Origin: a virus
Length of the DNA stretch: 20,074 bases
IMG/VR virus record: IMGVR_UViG_3300046003_008725
Coordinates: 1 to 20,074 of that record
Direction: 5' to 3' (one strand)
Shown: positions 6,043 to 10,909 of the stretch, one piece after another
Layout of the letters: the number at the start of each line of letters is the position of its first letter
Numbering within the stretch: the stretch's first letter is position 1
Made by a program: the position numbers and the translations under genes
The notes under the pieces: model-generated
What the model was told of the DNA's origin: nothing
Seen by the model: the letters and a program-made list of their open reading frames with translations, nothing else
Databases searched by the model: none

Positions 6043-6398
6043 AGATCCAACATAACTAATGTTTAGATGCATGGTAACACAAGTGTGGACAACGGAATAT
6101 AAGTGGGGGTGGTAATGGTAGAAGTTTCGATTAATCTAAAAGTAATGGTATAGTATGTGGAACGGGATAGGTATGGTGTTGGGGATAGGGAGAGGCAAAT
6201 ATTAACCTACTCACATCGCTAGCCAACCTATTCTAAACCTCTTCTAAAGTATATACACGAATTGCACTATTTGCAAAAAACACATATAAAAATTGCAAAT
6301 AAGAAGAAAGCTCACTTATACCAATTGTTAAATTTGCAAAGTTTAATTTAAATTTAAAATTTTTTTGTTAAATTTTTAAAAAAATTATTAACCACTTG

Positions 6399-6459
6399 TT
6401 AAAAGCCTCATGTGAAACGCTTGGAGACCTGAGGATCTGTTCGTAGATTTACATTGTTG
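6399..6459 (+). promoter_or_regulatory. promoter cassette, copy 6
   Basis: The cassette contains TTG at 6421-6423, 20 bases, TAGATTTAC at 6444-6452 and the tail ATTGTTG. The upstream CGCGAA repeat is absent; instead TTAAAAG stands 15 bases before TTG, as in copy 7. The shared box reads CCTCATG. The leader has the palindrome CGTTAACG and then the CGG hairpin at 6473. It drives 6518, 6811 and possibly the tRNA-like RNA. Confidence 0.8.
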
Positions 6460-6472
6460 ATTTACGTTAACG

Positions 6473-6497
6473 ATTATATAACACGGTGTTATATGAT
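6473..6497 (+). promoter_or_regulatory. leader hairpin with CGG loop, copy 6
   Basis: ATTATATAACA (6473-6483) and TGTTATATGAT (6487-6497) pair over 11 positions with one U-G, closing a CGG triloop. It sits 20 bases upstream of the start codon at 6518. The pair at position nine is U-G here, against G-U, A-U and G-C in the other three copies. Confidence 0.7.
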
Positions 6498-6517
6498 AAT
6501 ATAAAATAATAATGGTT

Positions 6518-6793
6518 ATGAACGGTATTGAATTTAATTTTGTAGGTAAGTATAATAATGGAACATTAGAATCTGGTATTCCATTCACATACAAAGGTAG
6601 AGAATATAAAACACATGTATTTACCTATTCTAGAGATACAAATTATTCCATTGGTAGAGCTGAGTTATTCGGTTCCACAATGAATATAGATAAGGTAACT
6701 AAACAGTATGTTAGTTTGTATTCATATGATATGATGACTCAGAGAACCAGCTATAAAATGGCTTTATCAGAAATGGTATTCAACGTAGAATAG
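6518..6793 (+). CDS. hypothetical protein, 91 aa
   Basis: Two in-frame ATGs (6512 and 6518) are present. 6518 is preferred because it keeps the fixed spacing AATAATGGTT-ATG shared with the gene at 3716. The product opens MNGIEFNFVGKYNNGTLESG and continues IPFTYKGREYKTHVFTYSRD: a beta-rich protein with alternating strands and many Tyr, ending in a helix-strand segment. No family recognised. It is the first gene of the operon of promoter copy 6, with 17 bases to the next start. Confidence 0.7.
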   Translation: MNGIEFNFVGKYNNGTLESGIPFTYKGREYKTHVFTYSRDTNYSIGRAELFGSTMNIDKVTKQYVSLYSYDMMTQRTSYKMALSEMVFNVE

Positions 6794-6810
6794 AATAATA
6801 AAATAATAAT

Positions 6811-7026
6811 ATGAATCGTTACATGAAATTTAAAATCGAGAAAGAAACAAGGTGGGATGCTAGTAAAATGGATAGCGTAACCAAGTATTTTATTTGGGCG
6901 GGTAGCCAATGTTTAGCTTTAGTTAATACTGAAGCTGAAGCTATAGTAATGTATGATAAAATCAAAGCCAACTATATTAAAGGTGAGACTATAGTGATAC
7001 TAGAAGAGGATATTGAGATAAAATAA
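6811..7026 (+). CDS. hypothetical protein, 71 aa
   Basis: The ATG at 6811 follows AAAATAATAAT. The product begins MNRYMKFKIEKETRWDASKM and ends with a beta/alpha part, KYFIWAGSQCLALVNTEAEA then IVMYDKIKANY and an acidic tail. It reads like a small alpha/beta domain. Methionines at residues 1 and 5 are both possible starts; the first is used. Not recognised. The tRNA-like RNA begins nine bases after its stop. Confidence 0.65.
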   Translation: MNRYMKFKIEKETRWDASKMDSVTKYFIWAGSQCLALVNTEAEAIVMYDKIKANYIKGETIVILEEDIEIK

Positions 7027-7034
7027 TATAAAAT

Positions 7035-7157
7035 AGTCAGGTGGCGGAAATAGTGGCTGTGCATTCTCCAGCCAATGTGGTAGACGCACTTCAGAAATAA
7101 GACGGGTATAGGCTAAGCGCTAATCCTATACGTGCAGGTTCGAGTCCTGCCCTGACA
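7035..7157 (+). tRNA. aberrant tRNA-like RNA, leucine-type D arm, anticodon not assigned
   Basis: Acceptor: GTCAGG (7036-7041) pairs with CCTGAC (7151-7156); the seventh pair would be A-A. T arm: GCAGG (7134-7138), loop TTCGAGT, CCTGC (7146-7150), with all the usual conserved bases. A long variable arm, GTATAGG (7106-7112) with CCTATAC (7125-7131), makes it type II. TGGCGGAAA at 7042 and TGGTAGACGC at 7078 are the two halves of a leucine-like D arm, but about 27 extra bases with their own hairpin (TGGCTG/CAGCCA) lie between them. No normal 5+7 anticodon arm can be drawn at 7088-7105. CCA is not encoded. It may be a decayed, rearranged or non-translational tRNA. Confidence 0.5.
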
Positions 7158-7181
7158 ACACATAACCGTAATTTTTAAAAT

Positions 7182-7391
7182 GGGGTATTCCGTATGGGAT
7201 ACCCCTACCTGTGTCCGTACGTGCGCGTATACGCCTTGGCCGGTATGCCGTATATATTACGTAGTTACGCCCATACGCGTAGGTATCCATATATGCGTGG
7301 GTGCCGGAAAAAGGATTGTAGATGTACAAACATCTCTCTTAACTCTTTCCACCCCGACCAATATATACAAATATCCCAAACACAAAAAAAT
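7182..7391 (+). ncRNA. candidate structured RNA, GC-rich hairpin series
   Basis: Hairpins seen: GGGGTATTCC (7182-7191) with GGGATACCCC (7196-7205), ten pairs with one U-G, loop GTAT; CGCCCA-TA-CGC (7268-7278) with GCGTGGGTG (7295-7303), nine pairs with a two-base bulge; AGATGT (7320-7325) with ACATCT (7330-7335), loop ACAA. The stretch 7182-7310 is dense in CG and TACG/CGTA, unlike the AT-rich surroundings, and carries no believable protein on either strand. It ends in a strong terminator at 7392. It lies just downstream of the tRNA-like RNA and may share its transcript. Function unknown. Confidence 0.4.
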
Positions 7392-7415
7392 GGCCCCCAT
7401 AAAGGGGGCCTTTTT
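7392..7415. terminator. strong intrinsic terminator, likely bidirectional
   Basis: GGCCCCC (7392-7398) pairs perfectly with GGGGGCC (7404-7410) around ATAAA, followed by TTTTT and preceded by a run of seven A. The A-run on one side and the T-run on the other allow termination of both the rightward cluster and the leftward operon. Confidence 0.9.
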
Positions 7416-7498
7416 CCATTTTACCCATTTTGGAAAAAAAACATAAAGCGGCAACCTTCTTTTTTAAAAAACCTTTTTGGGTATGGAAAGTATATACA

Positions 7499-7520
7499 AA
7501 AATAACCTATTGGTTATTCT
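7499..7520 (-). terminator. terminator of the AGAATAACC / GGTTATTTT type, leftward
   Basis: Read on the minus strand: AGAATAACC, loop AATA, GGTTATTTT, then TGT. It starts 13 bases after the stop of the leftward gene 7534-7929, where that operon should end. The stem is identical to the rightward element at 6021-6042, and the loop differs by one base. Confidence 0.65.
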
Positions 7521-7533
7521 CAAAAAATCAAAA

Positions 7534-7929
7534 TCAGTACTCGTTGCCAGCGGCAATACGCGTTACGTATTTTTTAACCATTATCACATCTTGAACTAAA
7601 CTACTAACAGTTTCGTTATTAGATTTTTTATCAAACTCATAGTTTAATCTTATGGTTTCTATCTTTTCATTCAAGGTACGTAAAGTAGAGGGGATATCCA
7701 CTTCTTTTTCAAAACCATTATTTTTAAGGATAGTTCGCATTTGTTCAATTTCCACGTACAAATCCAAATATTTTGAATCTAAATCTTTAATCAAAGCATG
7801 ATATTCAATCAACGTTCGTTCATACTCATCATCTTTAAAAGCACTTTTTCTAGATTTCCATAACCCAAAAACACAAATACCCAGGGTAACTAAACCCCCA
7901 ATGACAACGCCTAATGCAAATAATTCCAT
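7534..7929 (-). CDS. membrane-anchored coiled-coil protein, 131 aa
   Basis: The start was set at the minus-strand ATG ending at 7929, seven bases after the stop of the thioredoxin-like gene; an upstream in-frame ATG would overlap that gene by 23 bases. Residues 2-23 (ELFALGVVIGGLVTLGICVF) form one transmembrane helix, followed by KSRKS as the cytoplasmic stop signal. The rest is charged and helical with heptad patterns (LIEYHALIKDLDSKYLDLYV, and LRTLNEKIETIRLNYEF). An N-terminal anchor plus coiled coil is the shape of phage i-spanins and of several unrelated phage membrane proteins; no outer-membrane partner was seen, so spanin is only one option. Third gene of the leftward operon. Confidence 0.75.
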   Translation of the reverse strand: MELFALGVVIGGLVTLGICVFGLWKSRKSAFKDDEYERTLIEYHALIKDLDSKYLDLYVEIEQMRTILKNNGFEKEVDIPSTLRTLNEKIETIRLNYEFDKKSNNETVSSLVQDVIMVKKYVTRIAAGNEY

Positions 7930-7936
7930 AATTTTT

Positions 7937-8239
7937 TTATTTAAATAATGCCGATTCAATTTCTTTTATATTCGTAGATTGGATTCTTTCTCTTTCTTTT
8001 CCCCCCACAAAATAAACCAAAGTGGGGTAATATTCAATGTCGTAATAATCAGCTGTACTTTCAAATCTATCACCATCCAGAAACATAAATTCTACGTCCG
8101 TATGAACTTGTTCAAGTAACGGAACAATAATTTCGGTTACTCGTTTACATGCTGAACATGTGGGGGAACCAAACACAACCACGGCTTTTTCTACTTGCCG
8201 TGTATAGTTTTGTAGTGGAAAACTTTTTACGTGTATCAT
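7937..8239 (-). CDS. thioredoxin-like protein with CSAC active site, 100 aa
   Basis: The start is taken at the minus-strand ATG ending at 8239 (MIHVKSFPLQNYTRQVEKAV); a longer frame to 8275 would overlap the upstream gene. The product has the thioredoxin pattern: strand AVVVFGSPTC, the redox motif C28-S-A-C31 at the start of a helix, a strand VEFMFLDGD, and YYPTLVYF at 70-77 with the expected cis-proline at P72. At 100 residues it is close to normal thioredoxin length. The motif is CSAC instead of the common CGPC or CPYC. Phage thioredoxins and glutaredoxins usually reduce ribonucleotide reductase or act as cofactors of phage enzymes; no reductase lies in this window. No signal peptide, so cytoplasmic. 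Confidence 0.85.
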   Translation of the reverse strand: MIHVKSFPLQNYTRQVEKAVVVFGSPTCSACKRVTEIIVPLLEQVHTDVEFMFLDGDRFESTADYYDIEYYPTLVYFVGGKERERIQSTNIKEIESALFK

Positions 8240-8255
8240 AAAATATTTTTTATAG

Positions 8256-8423
8256 CTAAAAAAACAAAGCCCCAATAGTTACTCCAAGATATACTCCTAA
8301 AGACATTGAATTTAACATTAGTGTTACCCCGTATTTTAGCTCTTCATTTTTAATAAATTTTGGAACTGTAAAAGATATCAACATTGACCACCCTACAATT
8401 AAAATAAATAATAATGGATTCAT
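8256..8423 (-). CDS. small membrane protein with two transmembrane helices, 55 aa
   Basis: The minus-strand ATG ends at 8423 and the TAG is at 8256-8258. The product is MNPLLFILIVGWSMLISFTV, then a charged loop PKFIKNEELKYG, then VTLMLNSMSLGVYLGVTIGA and LFF: two hydrophobic helices joined by a polar turn. It begins about ten bases from the predicted transcription start, so its leader is extremely short. It is the first gene of the leftward operon, 16 bases before the thioredoxin-like gene. Function not recognised. Confidence 0.75.
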   Translation of the reverse strand: MNPLLFILIVGWSMLISFTVPKFIKNEELKYGVTLMLNSMSLGVYLGVTIGALFF

Positions 8424-8438
8424 AACTTTGTTTTTTAT

Positions 8439-8470
8439 TTAAATATAATAAGGTTTTTTGTGGGGGACAA
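8439..8470 (-). promoter_or_regulatory. leftward promoter TTG-N20-TATATTTA
   Basis: On the minus strand TTG (8468-8470 on the plus strand) is followed by exactly 20 bases and TATATTTA (8440-8447). This is the same geometry as the seven rightward cassettes, but without their upstream repeat, CATG box or ATTGTTG tail. It lies directly upstream of the gene starting at 8423. Confidence 0.7.
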
Positions 8471-8556
8471 GCTATTTTTGAAAATATTGTATATACGGAT
8501 AAAGGGGAGTGGTATGGTAAAGCTGGCATTGCTGATATTTATCATAAAATATACGA

Positions 8557-8907
8557 ATGGCATCTTATAATTCAAACCAATTAAGTGGAGCTGGTGCTCC
8601 AATTGAGGCTTTAACAAGTGGAACTACTTATACTTTTACTATAGCTTCACCCGCAACAGGTTCATCATATTTTACGTTAGAAACCGTTAGAAATCCATTA
8701 GGTTTTTATAGTTCAACGTCTGCCACCACTGCAAGAGGGACATTTGGAAGTTTAACTAATGTAACGGGATTAGTTTCTTCATCTTATATTTTTTCTGTTG
8801 TGGTTCAACCTGGAGGAGGGTCATTTACTTTTACTCCGGCTGCTAATGTTGCAGTTAGTGGATCTTTCTTAAGAGGAACAGGTGGAATTTCTTTAACTAT
8901 TTCTTAA
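8557..8907 (+). CDS. small beta-rich protein, possible virion decoration or fibre component, 116 aa
   Basis: The ATG at 8557 follows AAAATATACGA; an in-frame stop at 8545 rules out an earlier start. The product is nearly free of charged residues and rich in Gly, Ser, Thr and Ala with alternating hydrophobics: MASYNSNQLSGAGAPIEALT, then SGTTYTFTIASPATGSSYFT, ending GGISLTIS. That composition is typical of all-beta phage surface proteins (decoration proteins, fibre domains). No cysteine, no signal peptide. A virion role is an inference from composition. No family recognised. Neighbours are a leftward thioredoxin operon and a cassette-driven DUF932 gene, so it stands alone. Confidence 0.7.
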   Translation: MASYNSNQLSGAGAPIEALTSGTTYTFTIASPATGSSYFTLETVRNPLGFYSSTSATTARGTFGSLTNVTGLVSSSYIFSVVVQPGGGSFTFTPAANVAVSGSFLRGTGGISLTIS

Positions 8908-8974
8908 AAGCTTTTAAAAGTACTCCACAGGTAGCTTGGCTCCGCAGGAGGCCTGTCGTATATTTACGGTGTTG
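8904..8974 (+). promoter_or_regulatory. promoter cassette, copy 7
   Basis: The cassette contains TTG at 8936-8938, 20 bases, TATATTTAC at 8959-8967 and then GGTGTTG. The upstream part is the palindrome TTAAAAGCTTTTAA, which starts inside the stop codon of the previous gene; AAAAG stands 15 bases before TTG as in copy 6. The spacer is GC-rich and self-complementary (CTCC-GCA-GGAG, within ACAGG/CCTGT). The leader can form TGTTGT (8970-8975) with ACAACA (8984-8989). It drives the DUF932 gene. Confidence 0.75.
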
Positions 8975-9008
8975 TTAATGGTTACAACAATAAAAACAAA
9001 TAAAAGTT

Positions 9009-9812
9009 ATGCTAAATCTACAAAATTCCGAGTTCAAAACATTAGAACAAATCAGATCAATCGCTCCTTCAATTTTTACAAATCATGGAGCTAAAGGTAC
9101 TTCCGAAAAGTACTCTCACATTCCTACCGACCGAGTAATTCGAGATATGGAGCTTCTAGGATGGGGAGTTGCAGATGCTAAAGAAGTTAAAGCACGTAAA
9201 AATGCAGGTTACCAAAAACACTTAGTTGTATTCAGAAATCCTGATGTTGTTATCAATGGTGCTGATAATGATACCGTTTTCCCTCAAATTCTATTAACTA
9301 ACTCACACGATGGTAAAAATAGCTTTACGTTTACTGCGGGATTGTTTAGAATGATTTGTGAGAATGGTTTGGTTGTTTCAACTGAACAGTTTGATGAAAT
9401 TAAGGTTCGTCACATGGGTTATGATTTTGATAAATTGCAAGATACAATTAAAAAATTGGTTGAAAATCTTCCTCTAACAGTAGAGGCAATGAATCAAATG
9501 GTTAATACCGAATTGGAACAAGATCAAATTGTATCCTTAGCTAAAGATTTGTTGGATCTAAGAGTTGAAAATAGCAAAAATACATACGATATTAATGCTA
9601 TTGAAGCTATTTTAACTCCTCAAAGAAACCAAGATATGGGTACTGATTTGTGGAAAGTATTTAATCGAATCCAAGAAAATATTCTTGAAGGAAATTTTGA
9701 TTATCAAACACTTAAAGGTAAATCTAGAAGTGCTAGAAAAATCAAAAACTTCCAACAAGATTTGGAGTTAAATAAAAAGATGTTTTCTAAGGCTTTAGAG
9801 TATGCTAATTAA
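9009..9812 (+). CDS. DUF932-family phage/plasmid protein, 267 aa
   Basis: The start is set by AAATAAAAGTTATG after promoter copy 7. Family signs: SHIPT (36-40), a GYQKHLVVFRNPD strand region (67-79), the hallmark NSHDGKNSFTFTAGLFRMIC then ENGLVV (98-123), and IKVRH (131-135), followed by a long helical part. This order (SHxPT, HxxxFR, NSHDGxxxxxxxxGxFRxxCxNGLV, IxxRHxG) is that of DUF932, common in phages and conjugative plasmids and of unresolved function; the length is normal. It is the only recognisable enzyme-sized protein among the cassette-controlled genes, so it is probably made early. A GC-rich terminator follows at once. Confidence 0.9.
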   Translation: MLNLQNSEFKTLEQIRSIAPSIFTNHGAKGTSEKYSHIPTDRVIRDMELLGWGVADAKEVKARKNAGYQKHLVVFRNPDVVINGADNDTVFPQILLTNSHDGKNSFTFTAGLFRMICENGLVVSTEQFDEIKVRHMGYDFDKLQDTIKKLVENLPLTVEAMNQMVNTELEQDQIVSLAKDLLDLRVENSKNTYDINAIEAILTPQRNQDMGTDLWKVFNRIQENILEGNFDYQTLKGKSRSARKIKNFQQDLELNKKMFSKALEYAN

Positions 9813-9816
9813 AAAG

Positions 9817-9842
9817 AAGGGGGGTTAAACCCCCCTCTATTT
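9817..9842 (+). terminator. intrinsic terminator after the DUF932 gene
   Basis: GGGGGG (9819-9824) and CCCCCC (9830-9835) pair around TTAAA, with A9818-T9836 adding a pair. An A-run precedes it and a U-rich CTATTTAAATTTT follows. It lies seven bases after the stop of the gene at 9009 and just before the next start. Confidence 0.75.
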
Positions 9843-9849
9843 AAATTTT

Positions 9850-10332
9850 ATGAAAAAAATTACTCTTGAACAGGCCGAAAAATATATTCCGTTGGAGGAT
9901 GATACTGTGAATAGAAATATTCATAGAGCTTCGTATTATACTATAAGCCCACACCCTAATTTTGAAATGGCTAGTAAGGGATGGGAAAAGATTACTTATT
10001 ACTTGTCTAAAAGAAATGATATATACATTAATAGAGGAGAAGGCAATCAATGGATCTATATCCTTTCTAATCCTACTATTCCTAATGCTTTAAAAATAGG
10101 ATATACTAATTTATCTCCAGAGTTAAGAGCAAAACAAATATCATCTTCTACAGGAGTAGTAGTACCTTTTAAAGTAGAATGGGCTTTTAGATGTTTTGAT
10201 GGGGCTTTGATGGAAAATGAAGTACATACCGTTTTAAAAGAATATAGAATAAGCAATCAAAGAGAATTTTTCCAAGTAGATTTGGAGGAAGCTAAAAATA
10301 TTATTACATTAATTGGGAAAAAATATACTTAA
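9850..10332 (+). CDS. T5orf172 / MUG113-type GIY-YIG-like protein, 160 aa
   Basis: Residues 68-75 (WIYILSNP) and 81-86 (LKIGYT) form the GIY-YIG-like strand pair, followed by RAKQISSSTGVVVPFKVEWA (93-112), a glutamate and histidine in ENEVHTVLKEYR (122-133) and REFFQVD (138-144). This is the T5orf172 pattern, a GIY-YIG relative found in phages, often beside or fused to DNA-binding domains. The 65-residue N-terminal part, rich in Tyr and charged residues, is not recognised. Nuclease activity is likely by family but not shown. A homing-type or host-DNA role is possible; it is not inserted in a recognisable gene. The start lacks the AAAGGTT signal (leader TTTAAATTTT). Confidence 0.8.
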   Translation: MKKITLEQAEKYIPLEDDTVNRNIHRASYYTISPHPNFEMASKGWEKITYYLSKRNDIYINRGEGNQWIYILSNPTIPNALKIGYTNLSPELRAKQISSSTGVVVPFKVEWAFRCFDGALMENEVHTVLKEYRISNQREFFQVDLEEAKNIITLIGKKYT

Positions 10333-10367
10333 CAGTATTTATGATTGCAAATATGACAATCTTTTAA

Positions 10368-10787
10368 ATGATTCCTAAAGATAATATATTTAGTTTATTT
10401 CAAAATGAGGATACTATAGAAGTTTATGAAAACTTTATGGATAATCCTTATGTTAAGATAGGAATGTTCAATAAAATTATCAGAAACAATACAGTATTTA
10501 ATATAAAATTTAAAAAGTTTCTTGATAGTGTTGATCCAAATTATGATAAAGACTATATAGATTCTTCTTCTAAATTTATAACATTTAATAGAGCATTCTT
10601 TTATATTAAAGATATTGATGTAGAAAACCAACAACACATTGATGCTTTAAAATGTCATGATTTTGAGGGTTTAATATTAAATTTAGATTCCTCTATATCT
10701 TTTTTTGAAAAAGGAGAAGAATACGAAAAGTGTAGCCACTTATTTAAAATCAAAAAACTTGTTGAAGAGTCTTTACAGACAACTTGA
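10368..10787 (+). CDS. hypothetical protein, 139 aa
   Basis: The start at 10368 follows a short out-of-frame reading of eight codons ending in TAA right before the ATG. The product opens MIPKDNIFSLFQNEDTIEVY and is rich in Phe, Ile, Asn and Asp, with a helical C-terminus (SHLFKIKKLVEESLQTT) and no cysteine pair or catalytic motif. The strong AT codon bias matches its neighbours. Not recognised. The 5' region contains TATTTAT, loosely similar to the motif before the late genes. The stop is followed by a long polypurine hairpin region. Confidence 0.65.
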   Translation: MIPKDNIFSLFQNEDTIEVYENFMDNPYVKIGMFNKIIRNNTVFNIKFKKFLDSVDPNYDKDYIDSSSKFITFNRAFFYIKDIDVENQQHIDALKCHDFEGLILNLDSSISFFEKGEEYEKCSHLFKIKKLVEESLQTT

Positions 10788-10909
10788 CTCCCCTATCTCT
10801 CTTAATTAACTTTATATCACGGGATTTAAAGAAATGAGAGAAAGGGAGGAGGGGGGAAGGAGAGGGAATGGAATCCGGGGGGTAGGAAATATAAATAAAT
10901 AAAATAAAA
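10788..10909 (+). other. polypurine tract with long inverted repeat
   Basis: CTCCCCTATCTCTC (10788-10801) can fold onto GAGAGAAAGGGAG (10836-10848) with one mismatch and one bulge; inside the loop CTTTA pairs with TAAAG. From 10836 to 10868 the plus strand is 33 purines in a row, with GGG and GGGGGG runs, and another GGGGGG follows at 10877. A TATAAATA stands at 10890-10897, only 12 bases before the next ATG. No gene is present. The hairpin could end the previous transcript, and the G-runs could form a quadruplex or a protein site in the leader of 10910. Confidence 0.5.

Larger units (their letters stand above)
5967..6398. other. gene-free region: hairpins, G-rich part, AT-rich part
   Basis: No credible gene was found here on either strand; only very short frames occur, such as a 14-codon one rich in Trp. 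It opens with two hairpins (annotated separately). From about 6080 to 6195 the plus strand is G-rich (TGGGGGTGG, TTGGGGATAGGGAGAGG). From 6260 to 6340 the palindrome TTTGCAAA occurs twice (6270-6277, 6333-6340), with a third TTGCAAA at 6293. 6341-6390 is nearly pure A/T. A TAAATTTGC at 6329 fits a -7 element but has no TTG at a suitable distance. This could be a control region or a replication-initiation region, or the debris of lost genes. Confidence 0.5.

Noticed and set aside
6072-6116. 14-codon Trp-rich frame in the gene-free region
   Set aside because: Too short, no start signal, no structure typical of a Trp attenuator downstream.
1315-6459. Repeats considered as a CRISPR array
   Set aside because: Spacing is hundreds to about 2000 bases with genes in between, and the repeats are imperfect and contain promoter elements.
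7126-7505. Four overlapping open frames on both strands (up to 103 codons)
   Set aside because: They cover the tRNA-like T arm, GC-rich hairpins and terminator, have odd composition rich in Cys, Arg, Pro and Tyr unlike every neighbour, and lack a start signal. Treated as chance frames over RNA.
8473-8480. TATTTTTG as a -7 box for the gene at 8557
   Set aside because: It fits TAnnTTTG, but the nearest TTG is only 12 bases upstream, outside the accepted spacing.
10341-10367. Eight-codon frame ending right before the ATG at 10368
   Set aside because: Could be a leader peptide, but at eight codons in A/T-rich sequence it is expected by chance and carries no regulatory codon run.
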